A stretch of 32,069 nt of DNA from Azoarcus sp. (GTDB lineage: Bacteria; Pseudomonadota; Gammaproteobacteria; Burkholderiales; Rhodocyclaceae): assembly GCA_031265765.1 (NCBI GenBank), contig JAISCE010000007.1, positions 1 through 32,069 on the forward strand. Reading direction: 5' to 3'. Of this stretch, positions 9,362 through 18,676 are shown in pieces; the stretch's first letter is position 1; each line of letters begins with the position of its first letter. Under the pieces are notes generated by a model. The model ran no database searches, was not told the origin of the DNA, and was given only the letters and a program-made list of their open reading frames with translations. Made by a program: the position numbers and the translations under genes.

Positions 9362-10978
9362 GTGGCTCGCCAAAATCACCAATACGACGCACTGATTCTC
9401 GGCAGCGGCGCTGCGGGTCAGTCGATCGCGCTTCTCCTGGCCGACCGCCTGCGGGTCGCGCTCGTAACCAAACGCAGGCTCGCCGACAGCGCGAGTTCGC
9501 TGGCGCAAGGCGGCATCGCCGCCGTACTCGACACCGCCGACAGCGTCGAAGCCCACATCCGGGACACCTTCACCGCCGGGGCCGGCCTGTGCGACCCCGC
9601 CGCCACCCGTTTCGTGGTCGAACGCGGGCGCAAGGCCATCGCCTGGCTGATTGCGCGCGGCGTGCCTTTCACGCGCGAAGACGATTCGGAACTGAGTTTT
9701 CACCTCACCCGCGAGGGCGGTCATTCGCACCGGCGCATCATTCATGCCGCCGACGCCACCGGCGCCGCGGTGCAGACCACCTTGAGCGAAGCGGTGCTCG
9801 CGCATCCGAACATCGACCTCTACGAGCATCACATCGCCATCGACCTCATTGCCGGCGAACGGGCCGGGCGGCCCGAACTCGGCTGCGTCGGCGCTTACGC
9901 GCTCGACATCGAAAACGGCCGTGTCGTCACATTCAGCGCGCGCAGCACGGTACTGGCCACGGGCGGCACCGGCAAGGTTTATCTTTTCACCACCAATCCC
10001 GATGTCGCCACGGGCGACGGCGTGGCAATGGCCTGGCGGGCGGGCTGCCGGGTGCGCAACATGGAGTTCATCCAGTTCCACCCCACCTGCCTTTACCATC
10101 CCCAGGCCAAGTCCTTCCTGATCTCCGAAGCGGTACGGGGCGAAGGCGGACTGTTGAAGCTCCCCGACGGCAGCCGTTTCATGCCCGCGCACGACGAGCG
10201 CGCCGAACTCGCGCCAAGGGACATCGTCGCCCGCGCCATCGACTTCGAGATGAAAAAACACGGCCTCGACTGCGTGTATCTCGATATCAGCCACAAACCG
10301 GCGGACTGGCTGCGGGAGCATTTTCCCAACATTCACGCGCGCTGCCTGGAACTGGGCATCGACATCGCGCGCGAACCCATTCCGGTGGTGCCCGCCGCGC
10401 ACTATTCCTGCGGCGGCATCGTCACCGACCTTGCCGCGCGCACCGACGTTCCCAATCTCTACGCGGTCGGCGAATCCGCCGGAACCGGTCTCCACGGGGC
10501 CAACCGGCTGGCATCGAATTCGCTGCTCGAATGCCTGGTTTTCGGCGAAGCGGCGGCGCAGGACATCCTTTCCCGTCCCGCCGTTCCGATACCGCCCCTG
10601 CCCGCCTGGGACGAAAGCCAGGTGACGAATGCCGACGAAGAAGTCGTGCTCGCCCACAACTGGGCGGAACTGCGGCAAGCGATGTGGGACTACGTCGGCA
10701 TCGTGCGCACCGACAAGCGCCTGCAACGCGCCCGCAACCGTATCCGGCTCCTCGCGCGCGAAATCGACGAGTTCTATTCCAATTTCCGCGTTTCCAACGA
10801 TCTCATCGAACTGCGCAACCTCGTCGTGACCGCCGACCTGATCGTCAGCTGCGCATTGCGCCGCCATGAAAGCCGCGGCCTGCACTATTCGCGCGACTAC
10901 CCCGCCGCCTTGCCGCGCGCGCGCGATACCGTCCTGAGTCCGCCGCGATTCAAGCGGCGCGATGGGAACGGCGGGTAA
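9362..10978 (+). CDS. nadB: L-aspartate oxidase
   Basis: NadB is an FAD enzyme that oxidises L-aspartate to iminoaspartate, the first step of de novo NAD synthesis; NadA then makes quinolinate. The dinucleotide-binding loop GSGAAGQS is at residues 14-21. [12 protein letters not shown] and RREGGH-like ([11 protein letters not shown]) segments follow, then [16 protein letters not shown] and [10 protein letters not shown], and the [20 protein letters not shown] stretch typical of the succinate dehydrogenase/aspartate oxidase family. A helical C-domain completes the 538 residues, a normal length. The start is GTG 9362-9364 with no clear ribosome-binding site. nadA and nadC are not in the window. 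Confidence 0.97.
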   Translation: MARQNHQYDALILGSGAAGQSIALLLADRLRVALVTKRRLADSASSLAQGGIAAVLDTADSVEAHIRDTFTAGAGLCDPAATRFVVERGRKAIAWLIARGVPFTREDDSELSFHLTREGGHSHRRIIHAADATGAAVQTTLSEAVLAHPNIDLYEHHIAIDLIAGERAGRPELGCVGAYALDIENGRVVTFSARSTVLATGGTGKVYLFTTNPDVATGDGVAMAWRAGCRVRNMEFIQFHPTCLYHPQAKSFLISEAVRGEGGLLKLPDGSRFMPAHDERAELAPRDIVARAIDFEMKKHGLDCVYLDISHKPADWLREHFPNIHARCLELGIDIAREPIPVVPAAHYSCGGIVTDLAARTDVPNLYAVGESAGTGLHGANRLASNSLLECLVFGEAAAQDILSRPAVPIPPLPAWDESQVTNADEEVVLAHNWAELRQAMWDYVGIVRTDKRLQRARNRIRLLAREIDEFYSNFRVSNDLIELRNLVVTADLIVSCALRRHESRGLHYSRDYPAALPRARDTVLSPPRFKRRDGNGG

Positions 10979-11276
10979 ATCCAGGATCGCCGCTCCTGAA
11001 CCTGTCCCCGCACCGCTGAGCGTCGGCACGACAAACCCGTGGCCGAGAATCGGCTTGATCATTTGCAAAAATGAGTGCGGCGACTTCAAAAAATGAGTGC
11101 AATCATTGTGAAAAATGAGTGCAGTGATTTTTTACAACACCCGCGGTCGTTTTCCAAGCAAGGGGGATGGCGAGCCTGGGGCCGAGACGCCGCGGCGGGG
11201 CCTGCGCGATGTTGCGGTGTTCGTAGACGGCATCCAGGCGGCTCGACAGGGATGAGATGTGTGCAAGGGGAGGGGA
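10979..11276. other. Intergenic gap between convergent nadB and the DUF3426 gene
   Basis: About 300 bases lie between two convergent genes. No protein with recognisable similarity, no RNA gene and no strong intrinsic terminator was found. The gap contains the phased 12-bp repeats described separately (11067-11122), flanked by sequence of ordinary composition. An open frame on the minus strand across 11086-11403 has no family resemblance and overlaps the DUF3426 gene, so it is not called. Confidence 0.6.
11067..11122 (+). repeat. Three phased 12-bp direct repeats (22-bp period)
   Basis: The 12-mer AAAAATGAGTGC occurs at 11067-11078, 11089-11100 and 11111-11122, perfectly conserved and at exactly 22-bp steps, while the ten intervening bases differ. 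A 22-bp step is about two helical turns, so bound protein would sit on one face of the DNA. Multiple short repeats of this layout are known at the ends of IS21-family elements, where they are thought to be transposase-binding sites. Iterons and regulator-binding arrays look similar. No transposase gene lies nearby, so a leftover element end is one option among several. Confidence 0.85.
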
Positions 11277-13217
11277 TCAGGGGTAGAAGTGGTCGATTCG
11301 GTAATTGCTTGGATCGATGCTGGCCACTTCCAGATCCATGCGCACGGAAATGTCGCTGCGCGGTGCGATGCCTTCCTTGGCGCGCTGCTCCGGCGGCGCC
11401 CATTCGTCGGGCGTAATCACGCGGCGGACGAGCGGCTGGTTGGTGATGTCGAGCAAGGTGAGTTCGATGTTCGGCCAGTCCTGGACGAAACCGGCGCGGT
11501 TGCTGACCGTGGCGTAAAAGACGTAATGGCCGGGGCGGTCGTCCTGGCGCAGGACGCCGTAATCGTCAATGCGTATTTGCTCCGCGTCCCGCGGCAGCGG
11601 CATGGCGCAGTCGAAGGTATTGCAGATCGAGACGAGAAGCGGGCGCGCGCCGGGGATGGCGCGGGCGAGGCTGTGGCGAAAGAGGAGCGTCGTCTGGATG
11701 GCCAGCGCCACCCCCAGCGCGGAGACGACCGATGTCCAGGCGATGCGCTCGCGTTTCGTCATCGGCCTGCCGTAGATGTCGAAATGGGAGCCAGCCTTGT
11801 GTTTGGCGCTTTCCTTGCCGGTTTCGCCCGCCGCCTCTTTTTTGCTCCGGGATGAACGGCGAACGGTTTTGCGTTCGGCATTGATTTCGGCTTCGATCTT
11901 GTCGATCTTGGCGGCCAGGCCGAGTTTGGCGGACATTTCGTCCGGCGCGCTTTCGTCGGCGGCTTCGTTTGCCGATTGTGCGGACGGGTTGCTCTGGGCA
12001 AGCTCGGGCGCGGGGGTTTTCGCGTCCTCGCCGCCGGAGGAGGGCGGTTTACTGCTAATGGCCGGTTTGCCGCGCCTGCTGCGTTTTGTCCGCTTGTCCT
12101 TGTCCCTGCCGCGCGTGACCCTGGGCATACCGTCCATCTGGGAGAAGATGGATTCGTCGTCGTCGGGAATCATCGTGAACAGGGACAGCGGCGCAACGGA
12201 TGCTGTCGTGGACGGGTTCGTGTTGCCGCGCCTGCCGCGCGCGATCCTGGTCATGCCATCCATCTGGGAGAAAATGGAATCGTCGTCGGGAAGACGCGCG
12301 GGCGGCGCTGCCGGAGCAGGGGGCAGGCTTGTCGGTGGAGCCGGCGGCGGGGCGGCGGCGGGCGGAACATTGTCCGTGATGGGCGCGCCGCGCTTGGCGG
12401 CGGCCAAAGGCGGCGTCGCCAAAGGCGGGGTCTCATCCGGCGGCGGCGTTTGGGCTGGCTCTGGCGGCGGCGGTTCTGTTGCCGCGAGTGTGCGCCTGGA
12501 CTTGGGAGCGGTCTGGGGCTTTGCTTTGGGCTTGGCCTTGGCTTCGTCGGCTTCGGGCGGAGCGGATGGCGTCTGTTGCCTGGCCGGGGAGAGTGCTATC
12601 GAGGGGGATGGCGTGATTTCGACCGGGACGGGGACGGCTTCGGGCCGAGGCGGGGCAGGCGGCGCTTCGACCGTGGCGTTTTGTTCGGGCGCGGCAACGG
12701 GTATATTCGGTTCGCCGGTGTCCGGGGGCGGGGGACTCGCCGTGGAAAGAGGCAGCAGCGTTTGTGTTTGCCAGGGCATCCTGGATTTCGTATCGATCGA
12801 TGACGAGAAATCGAGTTCGCTCAACAAACGTTGCGACGATTTTTTGACGACGGGCGCCAGGATCGGGCGTGGCCGCGGCGTCGCGCTGGCGGTGATGTCG
12901 ATGGACGGCGCGGGATGCGGGCTTTCGCCGGTGTCGTTCGGCGGCGGGATGTCGGGCGCGGCGTTCGATGCGGCGGCGGGCGCGGGTTCGGCGGGGAGCG
13001 TACCGGGCTTTGCGCCGGGCGGAGCGGAAAAGATCGCGGCCTTGCCGGCGGGGATTTGTCCGTCGGGCTGCCCGGCCTTGGGGTCCGACTCGGCCAGATG
13101 GTCGAGGGCGTTGAAGGGATGCAGGCAACTCCCGCAACGCACCCGGCCTTGCCGGGCAAGAAGCTGTTCCGACGTGAGACGGAAGACGGTTTGACAGCTC
13201 GGGCAGCGGGTCAGCAT
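11277..13217 (-). CDS. Zinc-ribbon / DUF3426 membrane protein with long Pro-rich linker
   Basis: This is a 646-residue protein with three parts. The N-terminal MJ0042-type zinc ribbon has Cys5, Cys8, Cys28 and Cys31 (LTRCPSCQTVF ... VRCGSC). A very long, low-complexity linker rich in Pro, Ala and Lys covers about residues 40-480. One transmembrane helix at about 488-510 and a C-terminal DUF3426 domain (VLRQDDRPGHYVFYATVSNR, then ITPDEWAPPEQRAKEGI) complete it. Family members next to prmA are usually far shorter. The linker contains two near-identical segments 42 codons apart. The start is ATG 13215-13217 with a weak ribosome-binding site. The function is unknown; the DUF3426 part should face the periplasm. 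Confidence 0.88.
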   Translation of the reverse strand: MLTRCPSCQTVFRLTSEQLLARQGRVRCGSCLHPFNALDHLAESDPKAGQPDGQIPAGKAAIFSAPPGAKPGTLPAEPAPAAASNAAPDIPPPNDTGESPHPAPSIDITASATPRPRPILAPVVKKSSQRLLSELDFSSSIDTKSRMPWQTQTLLPLSTASPPPPDTGEPNIPVAAPEQNATVEAPPAPPRPEAVPVPVEITPSPSIALSPARQQTPSAPPEADEAKAKPKAKPQTAPKSRRTLAATEPPPPEPAQTPPPDETPPLATPPLAAAKRGAPITDNVPPAAAPPPAPPTSLPPAPAAPPARLPDDDSIFSQMDGMTRIARGRRGNTNPSTTASVAPLSLFTMIPDDDESIFSQMDGMPRVTRGRDKDKRTKRSRRGKPAISSKPPSSGGEDAKTPAPELAQSNPSAQSANEAADESAPDEMSAKLGLAAKIDKIEAEINAERKTVRRSSRSKKEAAGETGKESAKHKAGSHFDIYGRPMTKRERIAWTSVVSALGVALAIQTTLLFRHSLARAIPGARPLLVSICNTFDCAMPLPRDAEQIRIDDYGVLRQDDRPGHYVFYATVSNRAGFVQDWPNIELTLLDITNQPLVRRVITPDEWAPPEQRAKEGIAPRSDISVRMDLEVASIDPSNYRIDHFYP

Positions 13218-13326
13218 CAGAAACGAATTCGGGCCTGCGGGTGGAGAACGGCAAATAGTAAATCATTGCCCGCCCCGCGCACGAGCGCCGCGTGTATTCT
13301 TTTTTGCGCGGGAAACAGCGAAGCCG

Positions 13327-14220
13327 TCAGCGGCGGCCTTGTAGTCTGACCCAATCTTCGCGGGAAGCGCCGATTTCGAGCGCGACCCAAGGCGCCCAGG
13401 CGTCGATGACTTGCGCGGCTTGGCTGTCGAGCACGCCGGAAAGCGCCACCCGTCCGCCGTCCGCGATCTTGGCCGCGATCACCGGCGCCAGTATGCACAG
13501 CGGGGTGGTGAGGATGTTGGCGACGACGACCTCGAAGACCGTCTCCAGCGGTTTTCCCGAATGTTGCACCCGGACGACGCCGGCGACATCGTTGCGCGAG
13601 GCATTGTCGAGCGTGGATACCAGCGCGTGCTCGTCGATGTCGACGCCAAGCACTTCCCTGGCTCCGAGCCGGGCGGCGGCGATGCCGAGAATGCCCGAGC
13701 CGCAGCCGTAATCGAGCACCGTGCAGCCGGGGCGCACGTTTTCGTGCAGCCATTCCAGGCACAGGCGGGTGGTCGGATGCGAGCCGGTGCCGAAGGCCAT
13801 GCCGGGATCGAGTCTGATGTTGATGGCTTCGGCGTCGGGCGGCTCGTGCCAGGACGGCACGATCCACAGGCGGTCGTCGATGCGGATGGGGACGAACTGG
13901 CTCTGCGTGAGTTGCACCCAGTTCTGTTCGGCCACGCTCGTGGTATCGAATGGCGGGACGGTGTCGAAGCCCGCTGCGATGGCGGCTTCGGCGACAAGGG
14001 AGGCGATGGCGGTGTTCGGCGCGAAAAGGGCGACGATCCGGCTGTTCGTCCAGAACCCCGCGGGCGCTGTCTGGCCGGGTTCGCCGAATTGCGGCATCTC
14101 GGCGGCTGTTCCGGCGTCGGCGTCCTCGACCGACACCGAGAGCGCGCCCGCCGCCATCAGGGCTTCCGAAAGCGCCTCGGCTCGGCAGGCGTCGGATTGG
14201 AGGGAGACGGAAAGCCACAT
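13327..14220 (-). CDS. prmA: Ribosomal protein L11 methyltransferase
   Basis: PrmA trimethylates ribosomal protein L11 using S-adenosylmethionine. The 297-residue protein has the N-terminal L11-recognition domain (about residues 1-60) and a Rossmann methyltransferase domain. Its SAM-binding loop DYGCGSGILGIAAARLGA starts at D170, after the family segment DPGMAFGTGSHPTTRLCLEWL, and the catalytic-site NILTTPL follows. I chose ATG 14218-14220 (MWLSVSLQ), which has GAGG eight bases upstream. The frame continues upstream into accC. It lies 10 bases after the accC stop, as in many betaproteobacteria. Confidence 0.96.
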   Translation of the reverse strand: MWLSVSLQSDACRAEALSEALMAAGALSVSVEDADAGTAAEMPQFGEPGQTAPAGFWTNSRIVALFAPNTAIASLVAEAAIAAGFDTVPPFDTTSVAEQNWVQLTQSQFVPIRIDDRLWIVPSWHEPPDAEAINIRLDPGMAFGTGSHPTTRLCLEWLHENVRPGCTVLDYGCGSGILGIAAARLGAREVLGVDIDEHALVSTLDNASRNDVAGVVRVQHSGKPLETVFEVVVANILTTPLCILAPVIAAKIADGGRVALSGVLDSQAAQVIDAWAPWVALEIGASREDWVRLQGRR

Positions 14221-14230
14221 GGATGTAACC

Positions 14231-15592
14231 TCAATCGGTTTTGACTTCGGTAAGATCGGCCAAGCGCTCTTCAAGGTAATGAATGCTGGCGCCGCCTTCG
14301 ATGAAATGGCTGTCGAGCATCAGGGCCTGGTGGAGCGGGATATTGGTTTTGATGCCTGCGACGGCCATCTCCGAGAGGGCGATGCGCATGCGGCGGATGG
14401 CCTGTTCGCGCGTATCGCCATGGGTAATCAGCTTGCCGATCATCGAGTCGTAATGCGGCGGCACGACGTAACCGTTGTAGGCGTGGGAATCGACCCGCAC
14501 GCCCAGGCCGCCGGGCGTGTGCCAGTTGGTGATCTGCCCCGGCGAGGGCGTGAACTTGAACGGGTCCTCGGCATTGATCCGGCACTCGATGGCATGGCCG
14601 CGCAGCACGATGTCGCGTTGGCGGAAACGCAGCTTTTCGCCCGCCGCGACGCGGATCTGGTTCTGGACGATGTCGATGCCGGTGATGAGTTCGGTGACAG
14701 GGTGTTCGACCTGTACCCGCGTGTTCATTTCGATGAAATAGAAATCGCCGTTTTCGTACAGGAACTCGAAAGTGCCCGCGCCGCGATAACCGATCTTGCG
14801 GCATGCCTTGGCGCAACGCTCGCCGATGCTGGCGATCAGCTTGCGGTCGATGCCCGGCGCGGGGGCTTCTTCGATGACTTTTTGGTGACGGCGTTGCATC
14901 GAGCAGTCGCGCTCGCCCAGATAGATCGCATTACCGTGCTGGTCGGCCAGTATCTGGATTTCGATGTGGCGCGGGTTTTCGAGGAATTTCTCCATGTAGA
15001 CCACGGGGTTGCCGAAAGCCGCCTGCGCTTCGGCCTGTGTCGTGGCCACGGCGTTGAGCAATGCGGCTTCGGTATGCACGACCCGCATGCCCCGTCCGCC
15101 TCCCCCGCCGGCGGCCTTGACGATGACGGGATAGCCGATGCCGCGGGCGATTTTCACGATCTCTTTCGAGTCTTCCGGCAGGGCGCCGTCGGAACCGGGC
15201 ACGCAGGGCACGCCCGCGGTTTTCATTGCGTTCTTGGCCGAGACCTTGTCGCCCATGAGGTGGATCGTCTCCGGACGCGGGCCGATGAAGACGAAGCCGG
15301 ATTGCTCGACCCGCTCGGCGAAATCGGCATTTTCGGAAAGAAAGCCGTAGCCGGGGTGGATGGCCTCGGCGTCGGTGACTTCCGCCGCCGAAATGATGGC
15401 GGGGATGTTGAGGTAGCTTTGCGCGGAGGGCGCGGGGCCGATGCACACCGATTCGTCGGCGAGCTTGACGTATTTGGCCTCGGTGTCGGCCTCGGAATGC
15501 ACGGCGACGACCTTGATGCCCAGTTCGCGGCAGGCGCGCAACACCCGCAGGGCGATTTCTCCCCGGTTGGCGATGAGAATCTTCTCGAACAT
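14231..15592 (-). CDS. accC: Biotin carboxylase subunit of acetyl-CoA carboxylase
   Basis: AccC carboxylates the biotin on AccB using ATP and bicarbonate, the first half-reaction of malonyl-CoA synthesis. The protein starts [20 protein letters not shown], the biotin-carboxylase N-domain. It then has the ATP-grasp glycine loop ([14 protein letters not shown]), the lid segment [19 protein letters not shown] and the active-site stretch [14 protein letters not shown]. The length of 453 residues is typical. The frame is open 44 codons further upstream inside accB, but ATG 15590-15592 is the family start. It follows accB after five bases. Confidence 0.98.
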   Translation of the reverse strand: MFEKILIANRGEIALRVLRACRELGIKVVAVHSEADTEAKYVKLADESVCIGPAPSAQSYLNIPAIISAAEVTDAEAIHPGYGFLSENADFAERVEQSGFVFIGPRPETIHLMGDKVSAKNAMKTAGVPCVPGSDGALPEDSKEIVKIARGIGYPVIVKAAGGGGGRGMRVVHTEAALLNAVATTQAEAQAAFGNPVVYMEKFLENPRHIEIQILADQHGNAIYLGERDCSMQRRHQKVIEEAPAPGIDRKLIASIGERCAKACRKIGYRGAGTFEFLYENGDFYFIEMNTRVQVEHPVTELITGIDIVQNQIRVAAGEKLRFRQRDIVLRGHAIECRINAEDPFKFTPSPGQITNWHTPGGLGVRVDSHAYNGYVVPPHYDSMIGKLITHGDTREQAIRRMRIALSEMAVAGIKTNIPLHQALMLDSHFIEGGASIHYLEERLADLTEVKTD

Positions 15593-15597
15593 GGCGC

Positions 15598-16065
15598 TCA
15601 ACCGATCACGAACAAGGGCTGACCGAATTCGACCGGTTGTCCGTTTTCGGCCAGTACGGCCTTGATCGCGCCGGCGGCGTCGGCCTCGATTTCGTTCATC
15701 AGTTTCATTGCCTCGATGATGCACAGGCGGTCGCCGACGGCGACGCTCTGGCCGACTTCGACCAGCGGCGCGGCGCCGGGGGCGGTCGCGCGGTAAAACG
15801 TGCCGACCATCGGCGACTTCATCACATGGCCCTCGGGCAGCGTGGCGGTTTCGGGCGTATCGGCGGGAGCCGGCGCGGCAGGCGGCAGCGCGGCAGGCGG
15901 CAACGCGGCGACGGGGGGCGGCGCGTAAAGCGGTTGGGGGGCAATGGCGTGGATGGCCTGATGTTTGGCGATGCGTACTTTTTCTTCACCTTCGGTGATT
16001 TCGAGTTCGGAAATATCCGATTGCTGGACGAGATCAATCAGTTTCCCTAACTTGCGCAAATCCAT
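15598..16065 (-). CDS. accB: Biotin carboxyl carrier protein of acetyl-CoA carboxylase
   Basis: AccB carries the covalently bound biotin that shuttles CO2 from biotin carboxylase to the carboxyltransferase. The 155-residue protein begins [20 protein letters not shown]. It has an Ala/Pro-rich linker with repeated [10 protein letters not shown] units (about residues 45-75) and ends in the biotinyl domain. Lys121 in EAMKLMNE is the predicted biotin site. [11 protein letters not shown] is the protruding-thumb region typical of bacterial AccB. ATG 16063-16065 is chosen; the frame opens earlier without similarity. It pairs with accC. Confidence 0.97.
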   Translation of the reverse strand: MDLRKLGKLIDLVQQSDISELEITEGEEKVRIAKHQAIHAIAPQPLYAPPPVAALPPAALPPAAPAPADTPETATLPEGHVMKSPMVGTFYRATAPGAAPLVEVGQSVAVGDRLCIIEAMKLMNEIEADAAGAIKAVLAENGQPVEFGQPLFVIG

Positions 16066-16138
16066 GTGTCGTACTCCAGAAAACAGGGGCCGTTGTCGGA
16101 ACGGAAAAAACAGTTGGAGAGCATCCGCCGGGCGGATG

Positions 16139-16624
16139 TCAGCCGGTTCGTTCCCGCAACCGGTCAAGGGCGAAATCCAGTGCCGCCAGATAGCCGCGGG
16201 CGCCGAGGCCGCAGATTACGCCCACCGCGAGATCGGAAAAATACGAGTGGCGGCGGAACGCTTCCCGGTTGTGGATGTTGGACAAATGCACTTCCACGAA
16301 CGGGATGCCGACGGCGGCCAGGGCGTCGCGCAGCGCGATACTTGTGTGGGTATAGGCGGCCGGGTTGATGATGATGAAATCGATGCCTTCGACCGCGGCG
16401 GCCTGGATGCGGTCGATGAGCTGGCCTTCGTGGTTGCTCTGGAAGGATTCGAGCTGCACGCCGTCGGCGCGGGCGCGGGACTCCATGGCGATGTGGATGT
16501 CGGCAAGGGCCATGTGGCCGTAGATTTCCGGCTCTCGTGTGCCGAGCAGATTGAGGTTCGGGCCATGCACCGTCAGGATGCGGCGCTGCGGAGGAGGGTT
16601 TTTACTGCTTTGGGATCGAGCCAT
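16139..16624 (-). CDS. aroQ: 3-dehydroquinate dehydratase, type II
   Basis: AroQ dehydrates 3-dehydroquinate to 3-dehydroshikimate in the shikimate pathway. The type II signature [18 protein letters not shown] is near the N-terminus and includes the catalytic Tyr. [30 protein letters not shown] and [16 protein letters not shown] carry the other active-site residues. The preferred start is ATG 16622-16624 (161 residues). A TTG at 16640-16642 would add six residues. The N-terminal 15 residues, including KNPPPQRR, are slightly longer than usual. The gene sits 73 bases upstream of accB, an arrangement common in proteobacteria. Confidence 0.96.
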   Translation of the reverse strand: MARSQSSKNPPPQRRILTVHGPNLNLLGTREPEIYGHMALADIHIAMESRARADGVQLESFQSNHEGQLIDRIQAAAVEGIDFIIINPAAYTHTSIALRDALAAVGIPFVEVHLSNIHNREAFRRHSYFSDLAVGVICGLGARGYLAALDFALDRLRERTG

Positions 16625-16646
16625 GGCGGAAGTTTTGCGCAATTGG

Positions 16647-16666
16647 CAACACTTTGTCCAGTGTTG
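16647..16666. promoter_or_regulatory. Inverted repeat just upstream of aroQ
   Basis: Perfect 7-bp arms CAACACT (16647-16653) and AGTGTTG (16660-16666) flank a 6-base spacer. They lie in the 48-base gap between the upstream hypothetical gene and aroQ, ending 23 bases before the aroQ ATG. It could be an operator or an mRNA hairpin. No T-run follows on the minus strand, so it is not a standard intrinsic terminator. Confidence 0.5.
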
Positions 16667-16672
16667 AAGTGA

Positions 16673-17260
16673 CTAATTGTGTGCAATGGTGAGCAATGCC
16701 TCAACTTGGGCAAGCCGGGCGCGCGGCTGGCGGCCGCCGCGTTCGGCTCCCGCCGGGTAGATGGAGAGCCGGGCCGGGATATCTTCCCAGTCGAGGGCAA
16801 GCGCCATCTCGGGGGCATCGGGCGCAGGCTTGCGCACTTCGCGGTGCTCGAAAGCGAGGCCGGCATCGAGGAGAAAGATCTCGACATCCTTGGCGCTCTC
16901 GGGAAAAAGGTCGATTTCGACCTCGGCGTAGCGCGCCGCGGTGCCGTCGAGCGCGCCGCCGGTCAAATAGGGCCTGAACCCGGCGAGCAGACGCATCAAG
17001 CCCACTGCCGCCCCGCGCATGTCCGCAAGGCGCTCGGTTTGCTCCTCGCTCTGGTAGAGTGTTTGCCAGAGGCGCAGTTCGGTCTCTATCTCGGCATTGG
17101 CCGGCAAATCCTCGCCGTCGCCGACGCCCAGCCGGCGGGCGGCCTTGCGCTTGGCGAAGCCGAAATCGCCGATGCCATCCTCGGCCATCATGCGCGCGGC
17201 CAGCGCGGCGATTTCACGTCGACGCTGTGCGTTCCGGGAAGGGAAACTATGTTGCGCCAT
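16673..17260 (-). CDS. Conserved hypothetical protein with nucleotidyltransferase-like motif
   Basis: This is a 195-residue soluble protein with no signal peptide or membrane segment. The centre reads YLTGGALDGTAARYAEVEID followed by LF, which resembles the minimal nucleotidyltransferase pattern (a G-G/S helix start, then an acidic D/E-x-D pair on a strand). I infer an NTase-like fold, but the second acidic pair is not certain. The N-terminal half is helical and charged (RRREIAALAARMMAEDGI, FGFAKRKAARRLG). ATG 17258-17260 is chosen over a GTG ten codons upstream. It is divergent from mpl and precedes aroQ. The function is not established. Confidence 0.75.
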   Translation of the reverse strand: MAQHSFPSRNAQRRREIAALAARMMAEDGIGDFGFAKRKAARRLGVGDGEDLPANAEIETELRLWQTLYQSEEQTERLADMRGAAVGLMRLLAGFRPYLTGGALDGTAARYAEVEIDLFPESAKDVEIFLLDAGLAFEHREVRKPAPDAPEMALALDWEDIPARLSIYPAGAERGGRQPRARLAQVEALLTIAHN

Positions 17261-17280
17261 GGAAGATAATCGCCTTCGGG

Positions 17281-17298
17281 TAGAATCCACGCATTCTA
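17281..17298. promoter_or_regulatory. Symmetric overlapping -10 elements for divergent mpl and hypothetical gene
   Basis: TAGAAT (17281-17286) and its inverted copy ATTCTA (17293-17298) form a palindrome with a 6-base spacer in the 56-base divergent gap. Read on either strand it supplies a TAGAAT -10 hexamer, one pointing to mpl and one to the hypothetical gene. Clear -35 hexamers were not found. It may equally be an operator. Confidence 0.4.
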
Positions 17299-17316
17299 CA
17301 CGGGGTATTTACATTC

Positions 17317-18672
17317 ATGCACATTCATATTCTCGGCATTTGCGGCACCTTCATGGGGGGAATGGCACAGCTGGCGGCGGCCTGCGGGCACAAGGTCACG
17401 GGCTGCGATGCCAATGTCTATCCGCCGATGAGCGATCAGTTGCAGGCGGCGGGCATTGCGCTTTCCGAAGGGTTCGATGCCGGCCAGGCGAGACTGAAGC
17501 CCGATATGTTCGTGATCGGCAACGCCATTTCGCGCGGCAATCCGTTGCTGGAAGCGATTCTCGACCAAGGCCTGCCCTACGTGTCCGGCCCGCAATGGTT
17601 GTCCGAACATGTTTTGCGGGGGCGATGGGTGCTCGGTGTGGCGGGCACGCACGGCAAGACCACGACGGCGGCGATGCTCGCTTTCATCCTGGAAAAAGCG
17701 GGGCTGGATCCCGGCTTCCTGATAGGCGGCGTGCCGCTGGATTTCGGGGTCTCCGCCCGCCTTGGCAAGACGCCCCTGTTCGTGATCGAGGCCGACGAGT
17801 ACGACACCGCATTCTGCGACAAGCGATCGAAGTTCGTGCACTACCGGCCGCGTACCGTGATCCTGAACAATCTGGAATTCGATCATGCGGATATCTTCGC
17901 CGATCTGGCGGCGATCGAGACGCAGTTCCATCATCTCGTGCGCACCCTGCCGGTTTCTGGCCGGATCATCGCCAATGCGCGGGAGGAGAGCCTGAAAAGA
18001 GTGCTCGCGCGCGGGTGCTGGACGCCGGTGGACTGGTTCAACGCCTGGAAAGGCGGTTGGGGCGTGGACGGCGACGATGCCGGCGGCAGCCTTGCCATCT
18101 ACGACGACAGCGGCGAAATCGGCCGCACGCGCTGGCAACTGACCGGCGCCCACAACCGCGCCAACGCCTGCGCGGCGCTTCTGGCCGCGCGCCACGTCGG
18201 GGTGGCGCTCGCCGATGGGCTGGCGGCCCTGTCTGAATACAGAAACGTCAAGCGCCGTCTGGAAATGCGCGGCGAAGCCGGGGGAGTGAAAGTCTACGAT
18301 GACTTTGCCCATCACCCCACCGCCATCGAAACGACGATAGACGGCCTGCGCCGCAAAGTGGGGCAGGCGTCAAGAATCCTCGCCGTGCTGGAGCCGCGCT
18401 CCAACACCATGAAGATGGGGGCGATGAAGGACAGACTCGCGGCCAGTTTGCGGCAGGCCGATCGTGTGTTCTGCTACGACGCCAACCTGGGTTGGGATGC
18501 CGCCGCCGCCCTGTCGCCGTTGGGGAATCGCCAGTCCTGCCATGGCGACCTCGCCGCCCTGGCCGCCGCCGTCGCCGCCGAAGCGCGGCCCGGCGACCAC
18601 GTGCTGGTGATGAGCAACGGCGGCTTCGGCGGCATCCACCAGAAACTGCTCGACGCGCTTGCCGCGTCCTGA
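17317..18672 (+). CDS. mpl: UDP-N-acetylmuramate:L-alanyl-gamma-D-glutamyl-meso-DAP ligase
   Basis: Mpl ligates recycled murein tripeptide to UDP-MurNAc, returning it to peptidoglycan synthesis. The protein begins MHIHILGICGTFMGGMAQLA, the Mpl form of the Mur-ligase N-domain. The ATP-binding loop GTHGKTT lies at residues 110-116, ADEYDTAFCDKRSKFVHY and ILNNLEFDHADIF are Mpl-type motifs, and the C-domain carries DDFAHHPTAI and LEPRSNTMK. The length of 451 residues is normal. The ATG is 12 bases after a GGGG. It stands alone on the plus strand and converges on the BON lipoprotein gene with only four bases between stops. Confidence 0.97.
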   Translation: MHIHILGICGTFMGGMAQLAAACGHKVTGCDANVYPPMSDQLQAAGIALSEGFDAGQARLKPDMFVIGNAISRGNPLLEAILDQGLPYVSGPQWLSEHVLRGRWVLGVAGTHGKTTTAAMLAFILEKAGLDPGFLIGGVPLDFGVSARLGKTPLFVIEADEYDTAFCDKRSKFVHYRPRTVILNNLEFDHADIFADLAAIETQFHHLVRTLPVSGRIIANAREESLKRVLARGCWTPVDWFNAWKGGWGVDGDDAGGSLAIYDDSGEIGRTRWQLTGAHNRANACAALLAARHVGVALADGLAALSEYRNVKRRLEMRGEAGGVKVYDDFAHHPTAIETTIDGLRRKVGQASRILAVLEPRSNTMKMGAMKDRLAASLRQADRVFCYDANLGWDAAAALSPLGNRQSCHGDLAALAAAVAAEARPGDHVLVMSNGGFGGIHQKLLDALAAS

Positions 18673-18676
18673 AGGT

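Noticed and set aside
9332..11089. A 585-codon minus-strand frame opposite nadB
   Set aside because: It is a shadow of nadB in GC-rich DNA with no recognisable motif.
11776..13194. A 472-codon Gly/Ser-rich plus-strand frame opposite the DUF3426 gene
   Set aside because: It is the complement of a Pro/Ala-rich linker; the Gly-rich low complexity follows from that and there is no domain.
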